A stretch of DNA of 64,000 nt from Vacuolonema iberomarrocanum LEGE 07170 (GTDB lineage Bacteria > Cyanobacteriota > Cyanobacteriia > Elainellales > Elainellaceae). Each line of letters opens with the position of its first letter. Position 1 is the first letter of the stretch. The translations under genes were made by a program, and so were the position numbers. The notes below the pieces were generated by a model, which saw only the letters and a list, made by a program, of their open reading frames with translations, searched no databases and had not been told where the DNA came from. The stretch covers positions 1-64,000 of the forward strand of contig JADEXA010000040.1 of NCBI GenBank assembly GCA_015207365.1. Reading direction: 5' to 3'. Positions 43,102 to 51,650 of the stretch are shown here, one piece after another.

Positions 43102-43548
43102 ATGAGACTTGAAGACGCAACTCCAAAAGCAGGTTCTAAGCATCGCCGCCGACGTGTTGGGCGCGGTATCTCCGCAGGTCAGGGCGCCAGTTGTGGCTTT
43201 GGAATGCGGGGTCAAAAATCCCGCTCTGGTCGAGGTACTCGCCCCGGTTTTGAAGGTGGTCAGTTACCTTTATACCGACGGATACCCAAACTCAAGCATT
43301 TTCCAATCGTTAATCAGAAGCAGTACACATTGGTAAATGTAGGAGACTTGGCAGATCTGGATTCAGCCTCTGAGGTCACCCTTGCCAGCTTAATAGAGTC
43401 AGGTATTATCACCACCGACGACGGCCCCTTAAAGGTGTTAGGGGATGGAGAGGTTAATGTGGCACTCAATGTAAAAGCTGCTGCATTCACCAAAGGATCA
43501 CGCACCAAGATTGAGGCAGCAGGTGGTACCTGCGAACTGGTAGATTAG
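43102..43548 (+). CDS. rplO: 50S ribosomal protein L15
   Basis: A 148-residue late-assembly protein. Diagnostic parts: RLEDATPKAGSKHRRRRVGR, GQGASCGFGMRGQKSRSG and FEGGQLPLYRRIPK. The ATG at 43102 is the family start. secY follows after about 100 bases. Confidence 0.98.
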   Translation: MRLEDATPKAGSKHRRRRVGRGISAGQGASCGFGMRGQKSRSGRGTRPGFEGGQLPLYRRIPKLKHFPIVNQKQYTLVNVGDLADLDSASEVTLASLIESGIITTDDGPLKVLGDGEVNVALNVKAAAFTKGSRTKIEAAGGTCELVD

Positions 43549-43651
43549 GAATTACTGAAGATTCGTCTGGGTCAGTGCAACTAGGGCGGTGTTTTGATTC
43601 AACTCCCTTCCAGGTTTGCCCAGTCTCTCAAACAGCAGCGAGGTTCTTTGC

Positions 43652-44956
43652 ATGGTTCGAGATAAAACCCCATCCGCACAAGAAACGTTCATGCAGATGG
43701 CTCAAGCAGCAGGACTGCGGAAGCGTATTCTGGTCACACTTGGGATTTTGATTCTTGCACGTCTGGGTGTATTTATACCTATCCCCGGTATTGATCGGAT
43801 CGCATTTCAGCGGGCAATCTCAGATTCTGGGCTAGCTAATCTGGTCGGATTTTTGGATTTCTTTACGGGTCGGGGGTTATCGACTCTGGGTATTTTTGCC
43901 CTAGGTATTATTCCATTCATCAACGCTTCAATCATTATGCAGCTGTTAACAGCTGCTCTTCCTACACTAGAAAATCTACAGAAGAACGAAGGGGAAGCTG
44001 GTCGGCGAAAACTGGCTCAGATAACCCGATATGTAACGTTAGGTTTAGCGCTCTTACAAACAACTGGGATCGCTATCCTCGTTAACAATTACGCGACAAG
44101 TCCGGGACCACTATTCATTGCGCAAACTATCTTGGCTTTGACTGCGGGTTCCATGTTTGTCATGTGGGCCGGAGAGTTGATCACAGAACGTGGAATTGGC
44201 AATGGTGCATCGTTGCTGATTTTCCTCAGTATCGTTTCTGTTTTACCCCGTAATTTGGGTCAAACGATTGAACAGGCACAGACCGGGGATCGCAGTTTTG
44301 TCGGTGGCGTTATTATCTTGCTGCTCGTCTTCCTAGTCATGATTGTCGGTATCGTTTTTGTCCAAGAAGGGCAACGACGCATCCCCATCATTTCAGCCCG
44401 TCGTCAAGTTGGCCGTCGTCTCTATCTCGAGAAGAGTAGTTATTTGCCTCTACGCCTCAACCAGGGGGGCGTGTTGCCTATCATCTTTGCTTCTACTGTG
44501 TTTTTACTCCCTGTTTTCCTAGGGAATCTATTTCCAGGGAACAGTACTTTGATTAGCATCGCAAACTACCTTCGCCCTGGAACATGGGTGTATGTCATTG
44601 TCTATTTCCTTCTCATCCTCTTCTTTAGCTACTTCTATGCTTCGATTATCGTCAATCCAGAGGATATGTCGAAGAACTTGAAAAAGATGGGTGCAAGCGT
44701 ACCGGGTATCCGTCCTGGTAAAGCAACAACCGAGTATATCGAGCGTGTACTTAACCGTCTGACATTCCTGGGAGCAATTTTCTTAGGTTTAGTAGCTATT
44801 GTCCCAACAGCTGTAGAAGGTGCTACACAGGTTCGAACCTTCCAGGGCTTAGGTGCAACATCTCTCTTAATTCTGGTTGGGGTCGCCATCGATACAGCGA
44901 AACAGATTCAGACCTATGTCATTTCTCAACGTTATGAAGGGATGGTTAAAGAGTAG
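43652..44956 (+). CDS. secY: protein translocase subunit SecY
   Basis: The 434-residue channel subunit of the Sec translocon, with ten transmembrane helices. In cyanobacteria it serves both plasma and thylakoid membranes. The plug and first helices are visible at RILVTLGILILARLGVFIPI; the ribosome/SecA-binding cytoplasmic loops include QEGQRRIPIISARRQVG and NLKKMGASVPGIRPGKATTE. The frame extends 12 codons upstream, but the ATG at 43652, with GAGG upstream, is the likely start. adk begins 2 bases after the stop. Confidence 0.98.
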   Translation: MVRDKTPSAQETFMQMAQAAGLRKRILVTLGILILARLGVFIPIPGIDRIAFQRAISDSGLANLVGFLDFFTGRGLSTLGIFALGIIPFINASIIMQLLTAALPTLENLQKNEGEAGRRKLAQITRYVTLGLALLQTTGIAILVNNYATSPGPLFIAQTILALTAGSMFVMWAGELITERGIGNGASLLIFLSIVSVLPRNLGQTIEQAQTGDRSFVGGVIILLLVFLVMIVGIVFVQEGQRRIPIISARRQVGRRLYLEKSSYLPLRLNQGGVLPIIFASTVFLLPVFLGNLFPGNSTLISIANYLRPGTWVYVIVYFLLILFFSYFYASIIVNPEDMSKNLKKMGASVPGIRPGKATTEYIERVLNRLTFLGAIFLGLVAIVPTAVEGATQVRTFQGLGATSLLILVGVAIDTAKQIQTYVISQRYEGMVKE

Positions 44957-44958
44957 TG

Positions 44959-45510
44959 ATGAGGCTAATTTTTTTGGGACCTCCAGGCGCCGGGAAAGGT
45001 ACGCAAGCTAAGGTTCTTGCAGAGGGTAACAGTGTTCCCCATATTTCAACAGGTGATATCTTGCGAGCGGCGGTATCTGCTGAAACAGAGCTGGGGAAGA
45101 AAGCAAAGGGATATATGGATCGTGGAGAGTTGGTTCCCGACGACTTAATCCTAGACCTCGTAGGAAGTCGACTAGAAGAGGAGGATGCAGAAGCAGGATG
45201 GATTTTAGACGGATTTCCTCGTAACGTTTCTCAAGCAAAGTTTCTGGATATCTTGCTAGAGCAAATGAACCAGATGTATGAGTGCGTCGTTAATCTAGAC
45301 GTTCCCGATGAGGTTATTGTGGCTCGTTTGTTGGAGCGTGGCCGTGCAGACGATAGTGAGGATGTTATTCGCCATCGTTTGCTTGTTTACCGGGAACAAA
45401 CATCTCCACTTATTGATTTCTATCGCGAGCGGCAACTACTGGTATCAATCGATGGGAATCAACCTATTGAGCGTGTCACGACGACTTTGACGGAAATCGT
45501 TGCAGCATAG
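44959..45510 (+). CDS. adk: adenylate kinase
   Basis: A 183-residue enzyme that interconverts ATP + AMP and 2 ADP. The P-loop GPPGAGKGT is at residues 7-15, followed by HISTGDILRAAV (AMP site) and GWILDGFPRN. The LID is short and lacks the zinc-binding cysteines, as in other cyanobacterial short-form enzymes. A GTG immediately before the ATG at 44959 is in frame; the ATG is chosen. map, often between adk and infA elsewhere, is absent. Confidence 0.97.
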   Translation: MRLIFLGPPGAGKGTQAKVLAEGNSVPHISTGDILRAAVSAETELGKKAKGYMDRGELVPDDLILDLVGSRLEEEDAEAGWILDGFPRNVSQAKFLDILLEQMNQMYECVVNLDVPDEVIVARLLERGRADDSEDVIRHRLLVYREQTSPLIDFYRERQLLVSIDGNQPIERVTTTLTEIVAA

Positions 45511-45812
45511 CCCCAAAATCAACCCGCCGCAGCTAATAAATTACAGCCTTATGACTCGTTGTTGACTAAGTAAACATCTCTTTGTATCAACTCTACCCTT
45601 GTTATCAACGCTGTTATCTGCGGATAAGTTCGCTATATTTTGCTAGCCTATGAGATGGAGCGCTGGCAATCGGTGTTTTCACCATCTCTGTTGTACACAC
45701 TTTCTGCCGCATATTATCCGTACTAGTTGGAAGTTGTACTCTTGGAGTGTGCCCAGGCCAACTAACGGGTCTGAATGAATGATGGATTTAGAGGCATTAG
45801 GAGGCTAGTGCA
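45511..45812. other. 302-bp gap between adk and infA
   Basis: No gene. A possible promoter TTGTAC-15-TATTAT (about 45690-45720) is weak because of its short spacer. The strong GGAGG of infA is at the 3' edge. Confidence 0.45.
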
Positions 45813-46037
45813 TTGTCTAAGCAAGATTTAATTGAGATGGAAGGAACCGTTACGGATTCCTTACCAAATGCGATGTTCCGTGTCGATCTAGACAACGGAT
45901 TTAACGTTTTAGCTCATATCTCTGGCAAAATTCGACGGAATTACATCAAAATCCTTCCGGGCGATCGCGTCAAGGTTGAGCTAACTCCCTACGACTTAAC
46001 AAAAGGACGCATCACCTATCGATTGAGAAAGAAATAG
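45813..46037 (+). CDS. infA: translation initiation factor IF-1
   Basis: A 74-residue OB-fold factor that occupies the 30S A site during initiation. The sequence SKQDLIEMEGTVTDSLPNAM and HISGKIRRNYIKILPGDRVK is diagnostic. The start codon is TTG at 45813, backed by AGGAGG nine bases upstream. No ATG is available at the family N-terminus, so this non-ATG start appears genuine. Confidence 0.97.
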   Translation: MSKQDLIEMEGTVTDSLPNAMFRVDLDNGFNVLAHISGKIRRNYIKILPGDRVKVELTPYDLTKGRITYRLRKK

Positions 46038-46137
46038 GCTGTGTGAGCCGAAAGATTGAATTGTGCTTGTCGCGACTTGCTGACTGAACGTTACTGAAAG
46101 CTGATATCTTCAGCGCAGATTTAGGGACATTTGACAG

Positions 46138-46171
46138 CCACACTTGACAAGTGTGGGCTTATATTGATAAT
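46138..46171 (+). promoter_or_regulatory. rpmJ promoter with overlapping palindrome
   Basis: A consensus -35 TTGACA (46144-46149) and a near-consensus -10 GATAAT (46166-46171) are separated by 16 bases, 34 bases before the rpmJ ATG. The -35 hexamer sits inside a perfect palindrome CCACACTT-GAC-AAGTGTGG (46138-46156), a plausible repressor operator. Confidence 0.6.
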
Positions 46172-46204
46172 ATGCTAAGTTTGTAGAGCGTGGGTATTTT
46201 GGAC

Positions 46205-46318
46205 ATGAAAGTCCGGGCATCAGTTAAGAAGATGTGTGAAAAATGCCGTGTCATTCGTCGGCATGGCAAAGTCATGGTTATTTGTCCTAACCCGAAGCAT
46301 AAGCAGCGTCAAGGGTAA
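46205..46318 (+). CDS. rpmJ: 50S ribosomal protein L36
   Basis: A 37-residue protein, KVRASVKKMCEKCRVIRRHG onward, at the base of the L7/L12 stalk. It has the zinc-ribbon ligands C-x-x-C, then C and H in CPNPKH, so it is the zinc-binding (C+) form. Its short length hides it from length-filtered gene finding. The ATG at 46205 is preceded by a good promoter but no strong Shine-Dalgarno. Confidence 0.97.
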   Translation: MKVRASVKKMCEKCRVIRRHGKVMVICPNPKHKQRQG

Positions 46319-46501
46319 GGAGTTTGGTACGTAGGACTTCTGACAAGTTTCTGTGCAACTAGGATGCATAGTAATTAGTCTCAAGGTTGTGTTTGGAGAA
46401 GGTTTGAAAATTGGGACAGGGTGGGTTTGAGCGTTGTATCCAATGGTTTAGAGCCTTTGAAATTGAATTACGAGAGAGCGATAGATTTAGGAGCATAAGT
46501 T

Positions 46502-46885
46502 GTGGCACGAATTGCCGGAGTAGACCTTCCCCGTGATAAGCGCGTTGAAATTGGGCTTACCTATATTTATGGAATTGGTTTAACTCGATCCAAGCAAACC
46601 CTAGCGGCAGCGGGAGTTAATCCTGATACCCGTGTAAAAGATTTGAGTGACTCGGATGTTGCCTCATTGCGTGAGGTGGTTGAGAGCACCTACGAAGTCG
46701 AGGGGGATCTGAGGCGTCTTGAAGCTTTGAATATCAAGCGTTTGATGGATATCGGAACCTATCGAGGTCGACGACACCGGATGGGGTTGCCGGTTAGGGG
46801 ACAGCGCACACGGACAAACGCGCGTACCCGGCGAGGAGCACGGCGCACCGTGGCAGGGAAGAAAAAAGCTCCTGGCAAAAAATAG
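46502..46885 (+). CDS. rpsM: 30S ribosomal protein S13
   Basis: A 127-residue 30S head protein that contacts P-site tRNA and S19. Recognised by ARIAGVDLPRDKRVEIGLTY, YGIGLTRS and GRRHRMGLPVRGQRTRTNAR. The start is the GTG at 46502, preceded by AGGAG. The tail is basic (KKKAPGKK). Confidence 0.98.
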   Translation: MARIAGVDLPRDKRVEIGLTYIYGIGLTRSKQTLAAAGVNPDTRVKDLSDSDVASLREVVESTYEVEGDLRRLEALNIKRLMDIGTYRGRRHRMGLPVRGQRTRTNARTRRGARRTVAGKKKAPGKK

Positions 46886-47196
46886 TCAGGTGTATTTGCA
46901 AGGCACATGCAAAAATCTGCCTTGCTTTGTGATGTCCAAGCGGTTCTTTCTAGGCTTGCGATCGCCTCTTCTATCTTTTTCAGGGGTCTCTGCCCGTTCA
47001 TGACAACTATCTGGTTTTATGAGTGCTGTCTCTGAAAAGTATGCTCAAGTTTGGATGATAGCAATAGTCAACCAGTCCAGGCATTCCCTGATTGAGATGA
47101 GAGCAGATTAAGAGTTCTGGAGACAACCTTATTTGACACACTGAGAAACTTTTTCGAGCGAATTAATTACTGAGTAGAAAAACTGGACAATTTATT
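46886..47196. other. 311-bp gap between rpsM and rpsK
   Basis: Unusually long for this pair. It contains one HIP1-like site, but I see no gene, no clear hairpin and no promoter I can defend. Confidence 0.5.
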
Positions 47197-47592
47197 ATGG
47201 CGCGACAATCTGGCAAAAAGTCGGGACCTAAGAAGCAAAAGCGGAACGTTCCCAGTGGAGTGGCGCACATCCAATCCACCTTCAACAACACTATCGTCAC
47301 CATTACAGATTTGAACGGGGAAGCTATTTCCTGGGCATCTGCTGGTTCTAGCGGCTTTAAGGGGGCCAAGAAAGGAACTCCCTATGCGGCTCAAACCGCA
47401 TCCGACAACGCAGCACGGCGAGCGATGGATCAGGGAATGCGGCAGCTTGAGGTGATGGTGAGTGGTCCTGGAGCCGGTCGAGAAACGGCAATTCGAGCCC
47501 TTCAGGCAGCAGGATTGGAAATCACCCTCATTCGCGACGTTACGCCTATTCCGCACAATGGGTGTCGTCCTCCAAAACGGAGACGGGTTTAA
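47197..47592 (+). CDS. rpsK: 30S ribosomal protein S11
   Basis: A 131-residue platform protein forming part of the mRNA exit and E-site environment. Diagnostic parts: NVPSGVAHIQSTFNNTIVTI, GAKKGTPYAAQ and the C-terminal DVTPIPHNGCRPPKRRRV. The ATG at 47197 is the family start. rpsD (S4), found next in many bacteria, is absent. Confidence 0.98.
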   Translation: MARQSGKKSGPKKQKRNVPSGVAHIQSTFNNTIVTITDLNGEAISWASAGSSGFKGAKKGTPYAAQTASDNAARRAMDQGMRQLEVMVSGPGAGRETAIRALQAAGLEITLIRDVTPIPHNGCRPPKRRRV

Positions 47593-47793
47593 TCAACATG
47601 CTTTATATGTGTGTATTTTTTAGATAGCTGAACCAGATCATCGGGCAGATGTTTTCGTAGGTTGTGGAATTGATTAGGAAGGGTTACGACACGAAATTAT
47701 CTAGTAAAGGCGGCGTCGGAACTAGATATTGGGGTCTTGTTTACAACCTTTTGAGCGTGGGTATATCAGTGGCAGAGAGTAAGGGAGAGAGTC

Positions 47794-48744
47794 ATGGCAC
47801 AGTTCAAAGTTGAATGTATCGAGCCAGATTCAGAGTACGAGCGTGGCATACATAGTCGTTTCATTTTGGAACCCCTAGAGCGTGGACAGGGCATTACTGT
47901 TGGTAATGCCCTGCGCCGAGTTTTGCTCTCCAACTTGGAGGGCTCAGCGGTTACCGCCGTTCGCATTGCCGGTGTAACCCATGAATTTATGACTGTGCCT
48001 GGGGTCAAGGAAGATGTGCTGGATATCCTACTCAACATGAAGGAACTGGTGCTGAAATCCTACTCCGCCCATCCACAAATTGGGCGTTTGCGGATTGAGG
48101 GTCCTGTACAAGTGACGGCAAAGGACTTCGAATTGCCCTCTGAAGTTTCGATTATCGATGAGGATCACTATATCGCGACTGTTGCGGAAGGCGCGGTTTT
48201 AGAAATGGAGTTTCGAGTCGAGAAAGGCGTTGGCTATCGGGCCATTGAGCGCGGACGGGATGATACATCTTCTCTGGACTTCCTACAAATTGACTCAATC
48301 TTTATGCCTGTCCGGAAAGTGAATTACACGGTTGAGGATGCAAGGGTTGGTGGGTCACTTGAACAAGATCGGCTCATTCTGGAAATTTCTACAAATGGAA
48401 GTCTATCCCCTCAAGATGCGTTGAGCCAAGCGGCAGGAATTCTCGTCGATCTGTTCAATCCACTGAAAGACATCACGATCGAAGACCTGAAGAGCATCTT
48501 CCCCGTTGAAGAAGATCCACATAGTCAAATTCCTATTGAGGAATTGAATCTATCCGTTAGGGCATACAACTGTTTGAAGCGAGCTCAGATTAATTCTGTT
48601 GCCGATTTGTTGGACTTCAGCGAAGAAGATTTGCTCGAAATTAAGAATTTTGGGGCGAAGTCAGCAGAAGAAGTCATTGAAGCGCTGCAAACACGCTTGG
48701 GCATTACATTGCCTCGCGAGAAATCCGCGAAGTCTGCGCCCTAG
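47794..48744 (+). CDS. rpoA: DNA-directed RNA polymerase subunit alpha
   Basis: The 316-residue alpha subunit. The N-terminal domain, which dimerises and nucleates core assembly, shows FILEPLERGQGITVGNALRR and VREDVLDILLNMK-like VPGVKEDVLDILLNMKEL. The C-terminal domain for promoter UP elements and activators is present (EELNLSVRAYNCLKRAQI, KNFGAKSAEEVIEAL), joined by an acidic linker. The ATG at 47794 is preceded by AGGGAGAG. Confidence 0.98.
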   Translation: MAQFKVECIEPDSEYERGIHSRFILEPLERGQGITVGNALRRVLLSNLEGSAVTAVRIAGVTHEFMTVPGVKEDVLDILLNMKELVLKSYSAHPQIGRLRIEGPVQVTAKDFELPSEVSIIDEDHYIATVAEGAVLEMEFRVEKGVGYRAIERGRDDTSSLDFLQIDSIFMPVRKVNYTVEDARVGGSLEQDRLILEISTNGSLSPQDALSQAAGILVDLFNPLKDITIEDLKSIFPVEEDPHSQIPIEELNLSVRAYNCLKRAQINSVADLLDFSEEDLLEIKNFGAKSAEEVIEALQTRLGITLPREKSAKSAP

Positions 48745-48826
48745 CAGATAAGGATTAGAGAGTTTGAAGGCAGATAGCTATTTGATGTAGCTGAATCGTA
48801 TTTGAAAGATATAGGGGGATGAAATC

Positions 48827-49177
48827 ATGAGGCATGGATGCAAAGTTCCAGAGTTAGGGAAACCTGCAGATCAGCGGAAAGCGATGCTGCGATCGCTGAC
48901 TACACAGTTGATTCGTAATGGTCAAATTACGACGACGAAAGCGCGGGCAAAAGCTGTGCGTGCTGAGGCCGATCGCATGATCACATTAGCGAAGGATGGT
49001 TCCCTCTCAGCTCGTCGCAAGGCAATGGGCTATATGTATGACAAGCAGTTGGTTCATGCCCTGTTCGAACAGGCACAAGAGCGGTATGGCTCTCGCCAGG
49101 GTGGATATACTCGCGTCGTTCGTACGGTCAACCGTCGCGGCGACAACGCAGAAATGGCCATTATTGAACTGACCTAA
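48827..49177 (+). CDS. rplQ: 50S ribosomal protein L17
   Basis: A 116-residue protein near the tunnel exit. Recognised by GCKVPELGKPADQRKAMLRS, TTKARAKAVRAEADRMITLA and GGYTRVVRTVNRRGDNAEMA. The ATG at 48827 follows a GGGGGATG stretch that can serve as ribosome binding site. Normal length. Confidence 0.98.
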   Translation: MRHGCKVPELGKPADQRKAMLRSLTTQLIRNGQITTTKARAKAVRAEADRMITLAKDGSLSARRKAMGYMYDKQLVHALFEQAQERYGSRQGGYTRVVRTVNRRGDNAEMAIIELT

Positions 49178-49282
49178 GCCCTTGAGCGCGAACCGGGTTC
49201 AATCCTCGCATTTGACGCGGTTCACTCAACATTCGCCAAACAGACAAACGAAAACGATCCTGAGACCTTTCTAGACCAGTAA

Positions 49283-50206
49283 GTGATTGCAGTTGTGCTT
49301 TTATCCACGGAGGAAACGATTGAGAATGAGGTAGCGCATGTGGCTCCAAGGGAGCTGCAGCGTGTTGCTCTGGTCATTCAGTACCAGGGTACTCATTTTT
49401 GTGGATGGCAGTGGCAACCGAATCAACGGACGGTACAAGAGGAAATTGAATCAGCCATTCAGTCTGTAGTAAATCATCCGGTCAGGATTCATGCGGCAGG
49501 ACGGACAGACACGGGCGTTCATGCTGCAGCGCAGGTGGCTCACTTTGATGCCAACACTGTGATTCCACCCCATCGTTGGGCAGATATTCTGAACCATCGT
49601 CTGCCGAGTGACATCGTGATTCGCGGATCGGCAGGCGTCAAACCCTCCTGGCACGCTCGATTCTCAGCATTGTGGCGGCGGTATCGTTATACGATTTACA
49701 CCGATAAGCGTCCAAATCTTTTTGTACGCCCTTTTTCCTGGCATTGCTATCACGAACCGCTAGATGCTAGGAAAATGCAAGCAGCGCTTTTGCCAATGTT
49801 GGGGCAGCAACATCTTGCTGCTTTTCATCGAGCCGGGTCTCGTCGCGCCCACTCCTGGGTAGAGGTTCAGGATGTGGCGTGCATCGAACGCCATCCTTTC
49901 ATCCAGATCGAAATTCAAGCGAGTGGCTTTCTTTATGGGATGGTGCGCTTGCTAGTGGGTCTGTTGGTGGAGGTGGGGCGTGGTTTGCGATCGCCCGATG
50001 AATTTACTCAGCTTTGGCAAGAACAACGCCGAGATCAGGTCAAATATGCAGCACCATCGCAAGGGCTCTGTTTGCTCCGGGTTGGCTATGAGCATTTCCC
50101 GTTCCCCAAATCGCTCTGGTTTGACAGTCAGCCGCAGTTTCTTTTATCCCCCCCTTCTTTCTCTGATACGGCTGAAACCACCTCATCCTGTCCCTCTGTT
50201 TGCTGA
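49283..50206 (+). CDS. truA: tRNA pseudouridine(38-40) synthase TruA
   Basis: A 307-residue enzyme converting U38-U40 in tRNA anticodon stems to pseudouridine. The catalytic aspartate is D76 in AAGRTDTGVHA. Other family parts: VIQYQGTHFCGWQWQPNQRT, FSALWRRYRYTIY and ASGFLYGMVRLLVGLLVEVG. The start is uncertain: the frame opens at the GTG at 49283 and other GTG codons follow, with a GGAGG at about 49308 suggesting a later start near residue 20. The C-terminal ~35 residues are unconserved. Confidence 0.95.
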   Translation: MIAVVLLSTEETIENEVAHVAPRELQRVALVIQYQGTHFCGWQWQPNQRTVQEEIESAIQSVVNHPVRIHAAGRTDTGVHAAAQVAHFDANTVIPPHRWADILNHRLPSDIVIRGSAGVKPSWHARFSALWRRYRYTIYTDKRPNLFVRPFSWHCYHEPLDARKMQAALLPMLGQQHLAAFHRAGSRRAHSWVEVQDVACIERHPFIQIEIQASGFLYGMVRLLVGLLVEVGRGLRSPDEFTQLWQEQRRDQVKYAAPSQGLCLLRVGYEHFPFPKSLWFDSQPQFLLSPPSFSDTAETTSSCPSVC

Positions 50207-50296
50207 TTGCTCTTTAGTTTGCTCTTCACTTGCGTTGTTGTATCGTCTTTGCCCCTCCAAGTGGTTTATCCTTTTGTATCTCTGCAGAATAAAGTT

Positions 50297-50749
50297 ATGA
50301 CAAAAACCTACCTCCCACAAAGTCCGGCAGAAGCACGTAAATGGTACGTCGTTGATGCCGAAGGCCAACGCCTTGGGCGGCTTGCCACCGAGATCGCTAT
50401 GATCCTACGCGGCAAAAAGAAGCCCACCTATACCCCTCATCTCGATACGGGCGATTTCGTGGTTGTCGTTAATGCCGACAAAGTTGATGTGACTGGACGG
50501 AAGCGGTCTCAGAAGCTTTATCGCCGCCACTCCGGTCGTCCGGGTGGAATGAAGGTGGAAACCTTTGAGAAGTTACAGGCAAGGATTCCAGAGCGCATTA
50601 TCGAGAAAGCCGTGAAGGGAATGTTGCCCAAAAATACGTTGGGACGGCAGTTGTTCACTAAGCTCAAAGTGTATGCTGGACCGGATCATCCCCACGAAGC
50701 ACAGCAACCCGAAGTATTGACTATTAAGACAATTCCTGGAGAGAACTAA
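50297..50749 (+). CDS. rplM: 50S ribosomal protein L13
   Basis: A 150-residue early-assembly protein. Diagnostic parts: KWYVVDAEGQRLGRLATEIA, VVVNADKVDVTGRKRSQKLY and KGMLPKNTLGRQLFTKLKVY. The frame opens upstream at 50207 inside a hydrophobic stretch that is not L13; the ATG at 50297 is the family start. The stop TAA overlaps the rpsI ATG by one base. Confidence 0.98.
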   Translation: MTKTYLPQSPAEARKWYVVDAEGQRLGRLATEIAMILRGKKKPTYTPHLDTGDFVVVVNADKVDVTGRKRSQKLYRRHSGRPGGMKVETFEKLQARIPERIIEKAVKGMLPKNTLGRQLFTKLKVYAGPDHPHEAQQPEVLTIKTIPGEN

Positions 50750-51162
50750 TGCAAGCGACAGATCAGTCAAATCGTGTAGTTTATTGGGGAACAGGACGCC
50801 GCAAATCGGCAGTGGCACGGGTTCGTTTGGTTCCCGGCAATGGCGCAATCACGATCAACGGCAAGCCTGGAATAGAGTACTTACAATTCAACCCTGGCTA
50901 TCTCGCGTCCGCAAAAGCACCGTTGGAAACCCTCGGGCTTGAAAATGAGTATGACATTTTGGTCAATGCTCATGGGGGTGGTTTAACCGGGCAGGCCGAC
51001 TCTATTCGGCTGGGTGTTGCTCGGGCTCTTTGTGAACTCGACCCGGAAAACCGCAAGCCTCTCAAGATTGAGGGTTATCTGACGCGGGATCCCCGAGCGA
51101 AAGAGCGGAAAAAGTACGGCTTGCACAAAGCACGGAAAGCGCCCCAATACTCCAAGCGATAA
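50749..51162 (+). CDS. rpsI: 30S ribosomal protein S9
   Basis: A 137-residue protein whose C-terminal tail reaches the P-site tRNA; that tail reads GLHKARKAPQYSKR here. WGTGRRKSAVARVRLVPGNG is the family opening. The ATG overlaps the rplM stop (TAATG), giving translational coupling of the pair, as is common. Confidence 0.98.
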   Translation: MQATDQSNRVVYWGTGRRKSAVARVRLVPGNGAITINGKPGIEYLQFNPGYLASAKAPLETLGLENEYDILVNAHGGGLTGQADSIRLGVARALCELDPENRKPLKIEGYLTRDPRAKERKKYGLHKARKAPQYSKR

Positions 51163-51283
51163 CTTTAGCCAAAGGTTTCCAGGGGTGTTCGGATCGTTTT
51201 TTACTCCTGCCTAGAATGGAGTTGTGCGATAGACCTTTTGCTAGCTGTTTTGTTTGAGTTTTTTAAGACAAGTTGGAGACATT

Positions 51284-51529
51284 ATGCCGAAATCTGATAT
51301 TCACCCGGAGTGGTACCCCGAAGCAAAAGTCTACTGCAATGGCGAAGTTGTCATGACTGTAGGCTGTACCAAGCCTGAATTGCACGTTGATGTATGGTCG
51401 GGCAACCACCCCTTCTATACGGGAACTCAGAAGATTATTGACACAGAAGGTCGTGTAGAACGCTTCCTGCGGAAGTATGGCATGACCGACACCCGTACGC
51501 AGGGCGATCAGGGGCAAGCGGAAAAGTAG
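51284..51529 (+). CDS. rpmE: 50S ribosomal protein L31
   Basis: An 81-residue protein bridging the subunits at the central protuberance. The segment SDIHPEWYPEAKVYCNGEVV and SGNHPFYTGTQKIID identifies it. Only two cysteines are present and the paired CxC/CxxC zinc ligands are incomplete (the second pair reads WSGNH), so this looks like a zinc-independent form. The ATG at 51284 has TTGGAGA upstream; the frame extends 10 codons earlier without support. Confidence 0.96.
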   Translation: MPKSDIHPEWYPEAKVYCNGEVVMTVGCTKPELHVDVWSGNHPFYTGTQKIIDTEGRVERFLRKYGMTDTRTQGDQGQAEK

Positions 51530-51650
51530 GGCGATCGCTCTTGCTCTATCCCTCATGTAGATAGCCTAGTCATCTATGTATAAGGGCAAGCGATCGAACC
51601 CACACATGATCTCCGTACTCTTGATTTCCTTAGCGCTGATTTAGATTCCT

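Noticed and set aside
49180..49215. GGGTTCAATCC resembling a tRNA T-loop box
   Set aside because: The 70 bases upstream are the end of rplQ and no cloverleaf can be folded.
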